Shown piece after piece: positions 7,587 to 15,386 of a stretch of DNA of 31,518 bases. Each line of letters opens with the position of its first letter. The first letter of the stretch is position 1. The notes beneath the pieces are model-generated. The model ran no database searches. It saw only the letters and a program-made list of their open reading frames with translations, and was not told where the DNA came from. The translations under genes were made by a program, and so were the position numbers. Origin of the DNA: Lachnospiraceae bacterium UBA3282 (lineage in GTDB: Bacteria; Bacillota; Clostridia; Lachnospirales; Lachnospiraceae); NCBI GenBank assembly GCA_002361735.1, contig DETS01000030.1, positions 1 to 31,518 on the forward strand, written 5' to 3'.

Positions 7587-8075
7587 GTGAGCAGAGAAGA
7601 ACGAATCGAGATGCTCAAGAAAGAATTTAGCGAGGTCAATACCTACAACAGACCTACCTACTGTTCCGAATGCGGGGGCGTCATGGTTTTTAAAGGTCTG
7701 GGGGAATACCAGTGCGAGAAGTGCGGATTTGTAGATTATGACGATTATGGAAAGGCGCGCAATTATGTGGAGAAACATGCGGGAGCTAACGCGGCGGAGG
7801 TTGGAAAGGCTACCGGAGTATCGCAAAAATCCATAAGGGATATGCTCAAGGAGGGAAAGCTTGAGATTGCGAAAAATTCCGTCATTTTCTTAAAATGTGA
7901 GATTTGCGGCGCGTTAATCAACAGCGGCAGATATTGTTCCAAGTGTGAGACGGCATATCACAGGGACAAGGAGGAGATGGCAAGAAAGGCAAGACATCAT
8001 GGGGATACCTTCGGTTTCAGCACAGAACGCCGCAAAGGAGAGGATGGCGCGAAGCGCTTTACAAGGGACGAGTAG
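7587..8075 (+). CDS. zinc-ribbon/HTH protein, YvyF-like (TIGR03826-like)
   Basis: The 162-residue product has two Cys-rich zinc ribbons flanking a helical region. The first is CSEC...CEKC at about residues 26-46, the second CEIC...CSKC at about residues 104-121. Between them, AAEVGKATGVSQKSIRDMLKEGKLE looks like a helix-turn-helix. This arrangement resembles the flagellar-operon protein YvyF/TIGR03826, but no flagellar gene is nearby, so the role is open; DNA or RNA binding is a reasonable inference. The GTG at 7587 is chosen because AAGGGG lies nine bases upstream; the earlier GTG at 7560 has no such site. The gene ends 22 bases before the SH3b protein, so the two probably form one transcript. 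Confidence 0.75.
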   Translation: MSREERIEMLKKEFSEVNTYNRPTYCSECGGVMVFKGLGEYQCEKCGFVDYDDYGKARNYVEKHAGANAAEVGKATGVSQKSIRDMLKEGKLEIAKNSVIFLKCEICGALINSGRYCSKCETAYHRDKEEMARKARHHGDTFGFSTERRKGEDGAKRFTRDE

Positions 8076-8097
8076 ACAGCACAGAAATGGAGATGAC

Positions 8098-9480
8098 ATG
8101 AAGATACGAAAGAATGAGTTGAGATGCGTAAAAAGAGGACGGGGGATTGTTCTTTTGGCGGCGGCGCTGCTTTTACTGTGGGGAAATCCCATTGTAAGCA
8201 GGGCGGAGGCAAAGGGTGTCGTTATACCCAATTCCGTCAATATCAGAAAGACACCTGAGCAGGGGAGCGAAGTGATCGGCAGCTCCACCGTAGGAAAAGA
8301 AATCGACATCAGAGGGCAGGTGGAATCCGGCGGGATTCTCTGGTATCAGGTGTATATCAACGCTGACACCATGGGGTATGTGCGGGCTGATATGATCGAG
8401 AAGAAAGGTGACGGGACGATTCCCACGGTCACTGTGGCGGCTGAGAACAATGGTTCACAGTCTGAGACGCAGCCGACTGACGAAGGCGGAGAGAACGGAC
8501 CGGAGACACCATCTCAGCCGACCGTTTCGGAAGGGGGCGCACAGGTGGAGGCACAGGAAGCAATGGATTCTCAGTATGCGACCACCAAGGTGCAGGCAAA
8601 GGTCAGACCGGACCCCTCCACATCTAATCCTCATGTGGATTCCCTGACACCCGGCACGCAGGTGGTGGTGAGCGGGAAATCAGAGGGCAGCGACAGCAAA
8701 ACCTGGTATTACGTCACCTTCACCGGATCGAACGGTTCGGAAAGGACAGGCTATATCCGCTCCGATCTGTTGGAGCTGGGTGAGATGCTGCCGATGGAAG
8801 CTCCTCCGGAGGAAGCGCCGGTGGAGGAACCGACAGAGCCCGCGGAGCCGCAGGTACGCAATGATTATGAACTAAAGATCGAGACGGATTCCGAGGGAGT
8901 GGCAACCTGGTATCTTTATAATAACATCAAAGGGGAGAAGGAACCGCTGTTGCCGCTTCTGGATTCCATGTCTTCACAATCGGTGGACGATGAAAAGGAA
9001 ACGGGAGCCCTTGTAAAACAGCGCATCGTGATTGTGGTGCTGGCGGTGCTGCTGGTTGTACTTGCGGTTGCGGTGGTTGTGCTTGCCTTCAAACTTCGTG
9101 ACACCTACTATGAAGATGATGACGAGGATGATGACGAGGAAGACGAACGCAGGACAGCAAGACGAGAGAGCACGGAGAGAGACGAGCGCAGGGCAGCAAG
9201 GCGGGAGAACGGCGGCAGAGAACAGGCTGCCGGGCGCGAGGAAAGAGCCGCAAGACGAAGAACGGCAGGCGCGGAAGGAGAGCCCCGCAGACGGGAAGGA
9301 CAGGGCAGAGGAACCGACAGACCGGAGAGCAGACGCCATGAGCGCGAAGTGAGCTATGAGGAGGATGCCTCTGCAGGGGCGGTGAAACCCGCGTCCAGAC
9401 GAAAGACAAAGAATTTCCTTTTGGATGACGATGAATTTGAGTTTGAGTTTTTGAATATGGACGATAAGGATTTGAAATAA
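8098..9480 (+). CDS. membrane-anchored SH3b-domain protein
   Basis: A 460-residue protein with an N-terminal signal sequence or anchor (GIVLLAAALLLLWGNPIVSRAEA, residues about 16-38). Two bacterial SH3 domains follow (about 40-100, NSVNIRKTP...GYVRADMIEK; about 157-228, KVRPDPSTS...GYIRSDLLEL), separated by a Thr/Glu/Pro-rich linker. A second linker leads to a transmembrane helix at residues 309-333, then an Asp/Glu cluster, an Arg/Glu-rich low-complexity tail and an acidic end (DDDEFEFEFLNMDD). The SH3b domains would face the cell wall and the charged tail the cytoplasm. SH3b domains often bind peptidoglycan; a sensing or scaffolding role is inference. The ATG at 8098 is used because the upstream part of the frame overlaps the previous gene. 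Partner unknown. Confidence 0.85.
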   Translation: MKIRKNELRCVKRGRGIVLLAAALLLLWGNPIVSRAEAKGVVIPNSVNIRKTPEQGSEVIGSSTVGKEIDIRGQVESGGILWYQVYINADTMGYVRADMIEKKGDGTIPTVTVAAENNGSQSETQPTDEGGENGPETPSQPTVSEGGAQVEAQEAMDSQYATTKVQAKVRPDPSTSNPHVDSLTPGTQVVVSGKSEGSDSKTWYYVTFTGSNGSERTGYIRSDLLELGEMLPMEAPPEEAPVEEPTEPAEPQVRNDYELKIETDSEGVATWYLYNNIKGEKEPLLPLLDSMSSQSVDDEKETGALVKQRIVIVVLAVLLVVLAVAVVVLAFKLRDTYYEDDDEDDDEEDERRTARRESTERDERRAARRENGGREQAAGREERAARRRTAGAEGEPRRREGQGRGTDRPESRRHEREVSYEEDASAGAVKPASRRKTKNFLLDDDEFEFEFLNMDDKDLK

Positions 9481-9519
9481 AACAGGTTTATTTCCCCGAA
9501 AGAAGTGTATGCTTGTAGT

Positions 9520-9604
9520 GTAGTAAATGCCTGCGGCTGTAGTAAATGCCTACGGCTGTAGTAAATGCCTACGGCATTAACTACAAGAGAATCTTCGATT
9601 CTCT
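9520..9604 (+). repeat. tandem and inverted repeats in the clpC leader
   Basis: Three tandem 19-bp units (GTAGTAAATGCCTACGGCT type) occupy 9520-9538, 9539-9557 and 9558-9576. The third is also the left half of an inverted repeat: 12-bp arms at 9558-9569 and 9573-9584 around TAC, with one mismatched position. A perfect 8-bp hairpin AGAGAATC-TTC-GATTCTCT follows at 9586-9604. There is no T tract and no CtsR-type heptad repeat that I can see. The array fills most of the 168-base gap between the SH3b gene and clpC. Confidence 0.8.
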
Positions 9605-9648
9605 GCAATGCGGCATGAGCAAAAAATATGGGAAAGGAATGAAGACTG

Positions 9649-12102
9649 ATGCAGCCACAATTTACGGATAAGGCAAAGGCGGCGCTGGTTCTTGCGGAAC
9701 GGGCAGCCAGAAGCCTGCGGCAGAGTTATGTGGGGAGCGAGCACATCTTGCTCGGGCTTCTGCGGGAGAATACGGGTGTTGCGGCCACGGTTCTTTTGAA
9801 TAACGGCGTGGATGTCGTGCAGTTAAAGGAAATGATAAAAGATCTGATCGTGCCGGAGACCTCGGTGCTGATTGCGGAACGGGATGGTTATTCCCCCAGA
9901 GCACAGGCAATCTTGGAGGAGGCACACAGGCAGGCAGACCGATTCCGCAGCGAGCGGACAGGGACGGAGCATATTTTGCTGGCGCTTTTAAAGGAAGGCG
10001 AAAATGTGGCGGTCAGGCTGCTCAACACCATGGGCATTTCCATTCAGAAGCTATACGTGGATGTGCTGGTAGCCATGGGCGAGGACGGCGGTCTTTATAA
10101 GGAGGACCTGGGCAGAAAGCAGAATAAAAAGAAAGGTTCGACTTCTACTCTGGATCATTACAGCAGAGATTTGACGGCGCTTGCCAGGGAAGGAAAACTC
10201 GATCCCGTGATCGGCAGGGAGGAGGAAATCACACGAGTGGTGCAGATCCTTTCCCGCCGCACGAAGAACAATCCCTGTCTGGTGGGAGAACCGGGCGTCG
10301 GTAAGACTGCTGTGGTGGAAGGGCTGGCGGCAAGAATCGTGACGGGAGATGTTCCATTCACCGTACAAAATAAAAGACTTTTGACTTTAGACCTCTCAGG
10401 CATGGTGGCAGGCAGCAAATACCGCGGCGAGTTCGAGGAGCGGATCAAAAAGGTGATCAAAGAAGTGATCGAGGACGGTAATATCATCCTCTTTTTGGAT
10501 GAGATGCACACCATCATCGGCGCGGGCGGCGCGGAGGGAGCAATCGATGCTTCTAACATCTTAAAGCCGTCTCTGGCAAGAGGGGAGATTCAGCTGATCG
10601 GTGCAACTACTATCGTGGAATACCGCAAATATGTGGAGCGGGACGCGGCTCTGGAGAGAAGGTTCCACCCGGTGACGGTGGAAGAACCTACAATCGCGGA
10701 GACGGAAAACATTCTGCGCGGTATCGCACATAAGTATGAGGAACATCATCGGGTTACCATTACGCCCGAAGCGATCAGTGCGGCGGTGGCGCTTTCCGCA
10801 CGTTATATCAATGACAGAAATCTGCCGGATAAGGCGATCGATCTGATTGACGAAGCATCGGCGGCAGTGCGGCTGCATGTGACAAAGCAGCCGGATAAGT
10901 TACAGGAAATTTCGGAGGCAATCGACAAGATCGACCTGCAGATTGAGCGCTCGATCCGCATGGAAGCCTTTACACAGGCGGCGGAATTAAAGAAAGAGCA
11001 GGAGAGTCTGATCAAGAAATATGAGCGCATGGTAAAGCGTTTGGAGCAGGAGGAACAAAACCGCGCTTATATTGTGGGAGAAAACGAAATCGCCGAGGTG
11101 GTTGCCCTGTGGACAAAAATCCCGGTAAAGAAACTGGCGGAGAAGGAGAGCGAGAGGCTCTTAAAATTGGAATCCATCCTGCATAAGCGGGTGATTGGGC
11201 AGGAGGAAGCCGTGGTTGCCGTGGCGAAGGCCATGCGGCGCGGCAGAGTGGGATTGCAGGATCCCAATCGACCGATTGGGTCATTCCTGTTTTTGGGACC
11301 TACGGGCGTAGGAAAGACGGAACTTTCCAAGGCTTTGGCAGAAGCCATGTTCGGTTCTGAAAATGCTCTGATCCGCGTGGATATGTCCGAGTATATGGAA
11401 GGACATTCCGTATCAAAGATGATCGGTTCGCCTCCGGGCTATGTGGGTTTTGAGGAGGGAGGACAGCTCTCGGAGAAGGTGCGCAGGAATCCCTATTCGG
11501 TGGTGCTTTTTGATGAGATCGAAAAGGCGCACCCCGATGTATTCAATGTCCTTTTGCAGGTGCTTGACGACGGACATATCACCGATTCCAAGGGGCGGAA
11601 GGTAAGTTTTAAAAATACCATTCTCATCATGACTTCAAATGCCGGGGCGCAGCGCATCATTGATCCGAAAAATCTGGGCTTTGGCGCGGCGGAGACGGAA
11701 AAGCAGAGCTATGATAAGATGAAAGATAAGGTGATGGAGGAGGTAAAACGCCTTTTTAAGCCGGAGTTCATCAACAGGATCGACGAGATCATGGTTTTCC
11801 ATCCGTTGAATCGCGAGAATATGAAGGCAATCGTCACTCTGCTTGCCAAGAATCTTGCAAAGCGTTGTAAGGAGCAGATGAATATTGAGCTGACCATTGG
11901 CGCGTCGGTGAAAGAGTATCTGATTGAGAAGCACATGGATGTCAAGATGGGAGCAAGACCGATGAAGCGGGCAATCCAGTCGGAAATCGAGGATGCGCTT
12001 GCGGAGGAGATTCTTGCCGGACGGGTAAAAAGCGGCGATTGGGTAGCTGTCGGCATGAAGAATAAGAAGATAACCTTTACGGTTAAGACCGCGAAGGTTT
12101 GA
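9649..12102 (+). CDS. clpC: ATP-dependent Clp protease ATPase subunit ClpC
   Basis: An 817-residue Hsp100 unfoldase that feeds substrates to ClpP. It has two N-terminal Clp repeats (residues 1-150). AAA module 1 has Walker A GEPGVGKT and Walker B ILFLDEMHT, and the middle region carries a UVR-like helix (FTQAAELKKEQESLI, about residues 440-455). AAA module 2 has Walker A GPTGVGKTE and Walker B VVLFDEIEKAHPDV, followed by a C-terminal D2-small domain. An LGFG loop near residue 677 fits the ClpP-docking position. Length is standard. In Bacillus clpC follows ctsR-mcsA-mcsB; none of these is here, so it stands alone behind a repeat-rich leader. GGGAAAGGA precedes the start. Confidence 0.95.
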   Translation: MQPQFTDKAKAALVLAERAARSLRQSYVGSEHILLGLLRENTGVAATVLLNNGVDVVQLKEMIKDLIVPETSVLIAERDGYSPRAQAILEEAHRQADRFRSERTGTEHILLALLKEGENVAVRLLNTMGISIQKLYVDVLVAMGEDGGLYKEDLGRKQNKKKGSTSTLDHYSRDLTALAREGKLDPVIGREEEITRVVQILSRRTKNNPCLVGEPGVGKTAVVEGLAARIVTGDVPFTVQNKRLLTLDLSGMVAGSKYRGEFEERIKKVIKEVIEDGNIILFLDEMHTIIGAGGAEGAIDASNILKPSLARGEIQLIGATTIVEYRKYVERDAALERRFHPVTVEEPTIAETENILRGIAHKYEEHHRVTITPEAISAAVALSARYINDRNLPDKAIDLIDEASAAVRLHVTKQPDKLQEISEAIDKIDLQIERSIRMEAFTQAAELKKEQESLIKKYERMVKRLEQEEQNRAYIVGENEIAEVVALWTKIPVKKLAEKESERLLKLESILHKRVIGQEEAVVAVAKAMRRGRVGLQDPNRPIGSFLFLGPTGVGKTELSKALAEAMFGSENALIRVDMSEYMEGHSVSKMIGSPPGYVGFEEGGQLSEKVRRNPYSVVLFDEIEKAHPDVFNVLLQVLDDGHITDSKGRKVSFKNTILIMTSNAGAQRIIDPKNLGFGAAETEKQSYDKMKDKVMEEVKRLFKPEFINRIDEIMVFHPLNRENMKAIVTLLAKNLAKRCKEQMNIELTIGASVKEYLIEKHMDVKMGARPMKRAIQSEIEDALAEEILAGRVKSGDWVAVGMKNKKITFTVKTAKV

Positions 12103-12120
12103 GATACAGATGACACTAGG

Positions 12121-12272
12121 AACAATGGAACGAAGGAGGAAGATTGAAAAATCACACTGATGTGCTGATTTTTCAATCACGAGTTTGCATCGGAGCAGCA
12201 AACTCGGAATCGCAGTCGAGAATTTGAAATTCTCGACGCGTGCCTGCGCAAGAGCTTCGGCATAGGAGGAGA
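12121..12272 (+). repeat. leader repeat family A, copy 3
   Basis: Hairpin 1 (12142-12178) keeps the 13-bp outer arms, TGAT loop and bulged C of copy 1, but its inner stem is CAC/GTG instead of CGC/GCG, a compensatory pair of changes. Hairpin 2 (12180-12206) has 9-bp arms CGAGTTTGC/GCAAACTCG. Hairpin 3 (12215-12237) has arms GTCGAGAATT/AATTCTCGAC, a different stem sequence from copy 1 but the same AATT-TGA-AATT top. The tail CGCGTGCCTGCGCAAGAGC runs into AGGAGGA, the ribosome binding site of the next gene. Confidence 0.85.
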
Positions 12273-12277
12273 AAGCA

Positions 12278-12688
12278 ATGTCTGTAGTAGAAGAATTACT
12301 GCGCGCGGAAAGTGACGGAACGATCAGCTTTGGCAATCATGCGCTGGCTGCTAAGGCGAAACGGGAGGATTACGAGCATGGCGGTAACCTGTACAAGGTG
12401 AAGACATTTAAGGAGCTGACCAAGCTTGAAAAGAACGGGATGTTTGCCTACGAGTCGGAGCCGGGTACCAGTGTAAACAGCTTTAATGAGACAGAGGACG
12501 GCGTCACCTTTACGGTAGAGGGTGATGAGGACGCGCAGATTACCGTAGGGCTTTTGGAAGATACCGCATACACGGTGTATGTCAATGGCACAAGTGTGGG
12601 AGAGATGAAGACGAACTTAAGCGGTAAGCTGAGCATCAGTGTAGAGCTTGCAAATGCGGGAGAGGTGGAAGTCAGGATCGTGAAATAG
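12278..12688 (+). CDS. conserved small protein, 'endosialidase-like'
   Basis: A 136-residue soluble protein beginning MSVVEELLRAESDGTISFGN. The N-terminal half is charged (YKVKTFKELTKLEKNGMFAYESEPG); the C-terminal half (from about residue 75) alternates short strands (VTFTVEGDEDAQITVGL, YTVYVNGTSVGEM, KLSISVEL) and looks like a small beta-sandwich. I recall close relatives in Lachnospiraceae labelled 'endosialidase', but nothing in this sequence supports glycosidase activity: it is far too short and no catalytic motif is visible. It has no signal peptide. It follows clpC and precedes radA, with leader repeat copy 3 supplying its AGGAGGA ribosome binding site. Function unknown. Confidence 0.8.
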   Translation: MSVVEELLRAESDGTISFGNHALAAKAKREDYEHGGNLYKVKTFKELTKLEKNGMFAYESEPGTSVNSFNETEDGVTFTVEGDEDAQITVGLLEDTAYTVYVNGTSVGEMKTNLSGKLSISVELANAGEVEVRIVK

Positions 12689-12705
12689 ACGATCGGAGAT
12701 TGGAC

Positions 12706-12751
12706 GGGACTTTTTAGCTGACATGTGCGTCACATTCGGCTGAGAAGTCCC
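12706..12751 (+). other. nested hairpin between the endosialidase-like gene and radA
   Basis: GGGACTT (12706-12712) pairs with AAGTCCC (12745-12751); inside, AGC/GCT and ATGTG/CACAT stems continue toward the loop. The stem is followed only by TTT and then GC-rich sequence, so it would be a weak terminator at best. It could set the radA level relative to the upstream gene. Confidence 0.4.
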
Positions 12752-12787
12752 TTTCCCGGTTTTATGGGAAACGGTATAGAGGGAAAG

Positions 12788-14158
12788 ATGGCAAAAGGAA
12801 AAGCGACGATATTTTACTGTCAAAATTGTGGTCATGAGTCCGCGAAGTGGTTGGGTCAGTGTCCCGGCTGCAAAGAGTGGAATACCATGGTGGAGGAGCC
12901 TGTTCAGAAAAAGAGCGGCGGCAGGCACAGCGCCGACATCCTCCCGGGACAACGTATGGCAGAACCGGTGAACCTGGCAGCAGTCGATTTGACGGAGAAC
13001 GCGCGTATGTCCACGCATATCGGAGAACTTGACCGGGTGCTGGGCGGTGGGCTGGTTCCGGGATCACTGACACTGGTCGGCGGCGATCCGGGCATCGGGA
13101 AATCGACTCTGCTCCTACAGGTGTGCAGGCATATGGCGGCGGATGGGAAGAAAATCCTTTACATCTCAGGGGAAGAATCTTTACAGCAGATTAAGCTTCG
13201 GGCGAATCGGATCGGGGATTTTTCAGAGCAGATGCTGCTTTTGTGCGAGACCAGTCTGGAGACGGTGGAACAGACTTTACGAAAACAGATGCCTGCGGTG
13301 GCGGTGATCGATTCCATCCAGACCATGTATCACGAGGAGATTTCTTCTGCACCCGGCAGTGTCTCTCAGGTGCGGGAGTCTACGAGTGTGCTTCTGCAGC
13401 TTGCCAAGGGGCTTGGTATCTCTGTTTTTATCGTAGGGCATGTGACGAAGGAGGGCACCGTGGCAGGGCCGAGGGTGTTAGAGCACATGGTGGATACGGT
13501 GCTGTATTTTGAGGGGGACAGACACGCTTCCTACCGCATTTTGCGCGGGGTGAAAAATCGTTTCGGTTCCACCAATGAGATCGGCGTCTTCGAGATGCGG
13601 GAGGAGGGGCTGGCGGAAGTAAAAAATGCTTCCGAATTTATGCTCAGCGGAAAGCCTGAGGGGGCGAGCGGCTCCGTGGTTTCCTGTTCTATGGAAGGCA
13701 CCAGGCCCATCCTTTTGGAAATTCAGGCGCTGGTCTGCCACAGCAATTTCGGTATTCCCAGGAGACAGGCGACGGGCATGGATCTAAACCGTTTAAATCT
13801 GCTGATGGCAGTTTTGGAAAAGCGGCTGAATCTGCAGATGGGGGATTGTGACGCCTATGTGAATCTGGCAGGCGGGATGCGGATCGCGGAGCCGGCGATC
13901 GACCTCGGTGTAGCGATGGCGGCTGCTTCCAGTTTTAAAAATCGAGCCATTGATGACAAGACCATCGTTTTTGGAGAGATTGGCTTGAGCGGCGAGGTGC
14001 GCGGTGTCTCACAGGCTGCCCAGAGGGTGGCGGAGGCGGCTAAGCTTGGTTTTACGACCTGCATTCTGCCACAGGTCAATCTGGATCAGAGTAAGGCGCA
14101 GTCAGGGATTAGATTGATCGGCGTGAGGACGGTGCGCGAAGCCATTGACTTGATTTAG
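12788..14158 (+). CDS. radA: DNA repair protein RadA (Sms)
   Basis: RadA is a RecA-like, DnaB-type helicase that drives branch migration in recombination repair. The 456-residue protein starts with a C4 zinc finger (CQNCGHESAKWLGQCPGC, residues 10-27), then has Walker A GGDPGIGKST near residue 98, the diagnostic KNRFG motif (RGVKNRFGSTNE, near 253-264) and a C-terminal Lon-protease-like domain (GGMRIAEPAIDLGVAMA). The ATG at 12788 after GAGGG gives the standard N-terminus; the frame extends upstream to 12725 but through the hairpin region. In many Firmicutes radA follows clpC, as it nearly does here. Confidence 0.95.
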   Translation: MAKGKATIFYCQNCGHESAKWLGQCPGCKEWNTMVEEPVQKKSGGRHSADILPGQRMAEPVNLAAVDLTENARMSTHIGELDRVLGGGLVPGSLTLVGGDPGIGKSTLLLQVCRHMAADGKKILYISGEESLQQIKLRANRIGDFSEQMLLLCETSLETVEQTLRKQMPAVAVIDSIQTMYHEEISSAPGSVSQVRESTSVLLQLAKGLGISVFIVGHVTKEGTVAGPRVLEHMVDTVLYFEGDRHASYRILRGVKNRFGSTNEIGVFEMREEGLAEVKNASEFMLSGKPEGASGSVVSCSMEGTRPILLEIQALVCHSNFGIPRRQATGMDLNRLNLLMAVLEKRLNLQMGDCDAYVNLAGGMRIAEPAIDLGVAMAAASSFKNRAIDDKTIVFGEIGLSGEVRGVSQAAQRVAEAAKLGFTTCILPQVNLDQSKAQSGIRLIGVRTVREAIDLI

Positions 14159-14178
14159 AACCTTTTCTATGGTACGAT
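14150..14178 (+). promoter_or_regulatory. probable promoter of the LCP gene
   Basis: TTGATT at 14150-14155, overlapping the radA stop codon, is 17 bases from an extended -10, TGG plus TACGAT, at 14170-14178. The -10 is the start of a 16-base sequence (TAYGATAAGCGCAGATT) that is repeated 46 bases downstream. Confidence 0.4.
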
Positions 14179-14245
14179 AAGCGCAGATTGCCAAGGATTA
14201 CAGCGTCTGTGATTGCAATATGATAAGCGCAGATTCGGCAATCTG
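14176..14245 (+). repeat. direct repeat GATAAGCGCAGATT in the LCP leader
   Basis: GATAAGCGCAGATT occurs at 14176-14189 and again at 14222-14235; both are followed by sequence complementary to part of the repeat (CAGATT with AATCTG at 14241-14246), so alternative foldings of the leader are possible. No T tract is seen. Confidence 0.4.
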
Positions 14246-14280
14246 TGATAAAAGTGAAAAAATCTGACAAAGGAGTCAGT

Positions 14281-15366
14281 ATGGATAAGAGAAAGCGCGG
14301 CTTCCGGGGAAGCATACCGCTTCTGATCGTAGAGATCGTTGTATTGATTCTCTCCATCGGCATGATGTATGTGGTCATTGTAATGACCAGGGAAGTCAAT
14401 CATAAGAATATTGACCGGGAACTGCTCCATATCAATGAGGAACTGCTCAGACGGGAGCCGACGAAAGTGGAGCCTGCGGATGACGAGGTCAAACAAGAGA
14501 AGAAAGGCTGCCGCAACATCGCTCTCTTTGGGGTGGATGCCCGGGACGGAGAACTGGGCAAGGGCACGAGGAGCGACACCATCATGATTGCCAGCATTGA
14601 CCAGGACACGCAGGAAATCAAGCTTGTTTCCGTATTTCGTGATACTTACTTAAATTTGGGAAATGATTCTTACAATAAATGCAATACGGCCTACGCGCAG
14701 GGAGGACCGGAGCAGGCGATCAATATGCTCAATCGCAATCTGGATCTGGAGCTTACGGACTATGCTACCGTCGGTTTTTCAGGGCTGATCGATGCGGTGG
14801 ATGCGCTCGGCGGCATCGAGATGGAAATCACGGATTCAGAAATCTCCCATTTGAACAATTATCAACTCTGTATGGCGGAGGAGTTAAAAGTAGATTACAC
14901 GCCGGTTACACAGACTGGCAGGCAGCTCTTAAACGGGATGCAGGCGACAGCCTATTGTCGGATCCGTTACACGAAGGGGGACGATTTCAGACGGGCGGAA
15001 CGGCAGAGGGCGGTGCTCTCGGCGATGATGGAGAAAGCGCGGAGTGCTTCTCTTTTGGAATTGACTAATCTAGTCAATGCAGTGCTGCCCCAAGTTGAGA
15101 CCTCTCTGGATTCCAATGAGATCTTAAGTGTGCTGGGGAGCGTTGCCGGTTACCGCGTGACGGCAAGCGACGGATTCCCTTTTGAGGGCGCCAGAGCGGG
15201 CGCCAATGTGGGCAGCAAGGGAAGCTGTGTGATACCAATAGATTTGGAGGAGAATGTAAGGCAGCTTCATCAGGTGCTCTATCCGGCGGAAAGCTACACG
15301 CCTTCGCGCGAGGTGCAGCGCATAAACGACGAGATCAAGGAGCAGACTCAGGAATTTTTACAGTAA
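14281..15366 (+). CDS. LytR-CpsA-Psr (LCP) family cell-wall polymer ligase
   Basis: LCP proteins transfer lipid-linked anionic polymers such as teichoic acids or capsule onto peptidoglycan at the outer membrane face. The 361-residue protein has a basic cytoplasmic start (MDKRKRGFRGS), one membrane anchor at about residues 9-33, and an LCP domain at about 80-285. The domain contains LFGVDARD, GTRSDTIMI, LVSVFRDTY with its conserved Arg/Asp, YNKCNTAYAQGG, DALGGIEMEI and RIRYTKGDDFRRAERQR. These polyprenyl-phosphate binding arginines are intact. The start follows AAAGGAG. It lies 20 bases upstream of an ABC exporter and may be co-transcribed with it; the polymer is unknown. Confidence 0.92.
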   Translation: MDKRKRGFRGSIPLLIVEIVVLILSIGMMYVVIVMTREVNHKNIDRELLHINEELLRREPTKVEPADDEVKQEKKGCRNIALFGVDARDGELGKGTRSDTIMIASIDQDTQEIKLVSVFRDTYLNLGNDSYNKCNTAYAQGGPEQAINMLNRNLDLELTDYATVGFSGLIDAVDALGGIEMEITDSEISHLNNYQLCMAEELKVDYTPVTQTGRQLLNGMQATAYCRIRYTKGDDFRRAERQRAVLSAMMEKARSASLLELTNLVNAVLPQVETSLDSNEILSVLGSVAGYRVTASDGFPFEGARAGANVGSKGSCVIPIDLEENVRQLHQVLYPAESYTPSREVQRINDEIKEQTQEFLQ

Positions 15367-15386
15367 AGGATGGAAAAAATCGTTTT

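Noticed and set aside
12278..12688. Endosialidase enzyme function
   Set aside because: 136 residues without any glycosidase motif or the trimeric endosialidase chaperone signature; the label is used only as a family nickname.
12706..12751. Strong terminator between the endosialidase-like gene and radA
   Set aside because: The stem is good but only three T residues follow, so it is listed as a hairpin, not a terminator.
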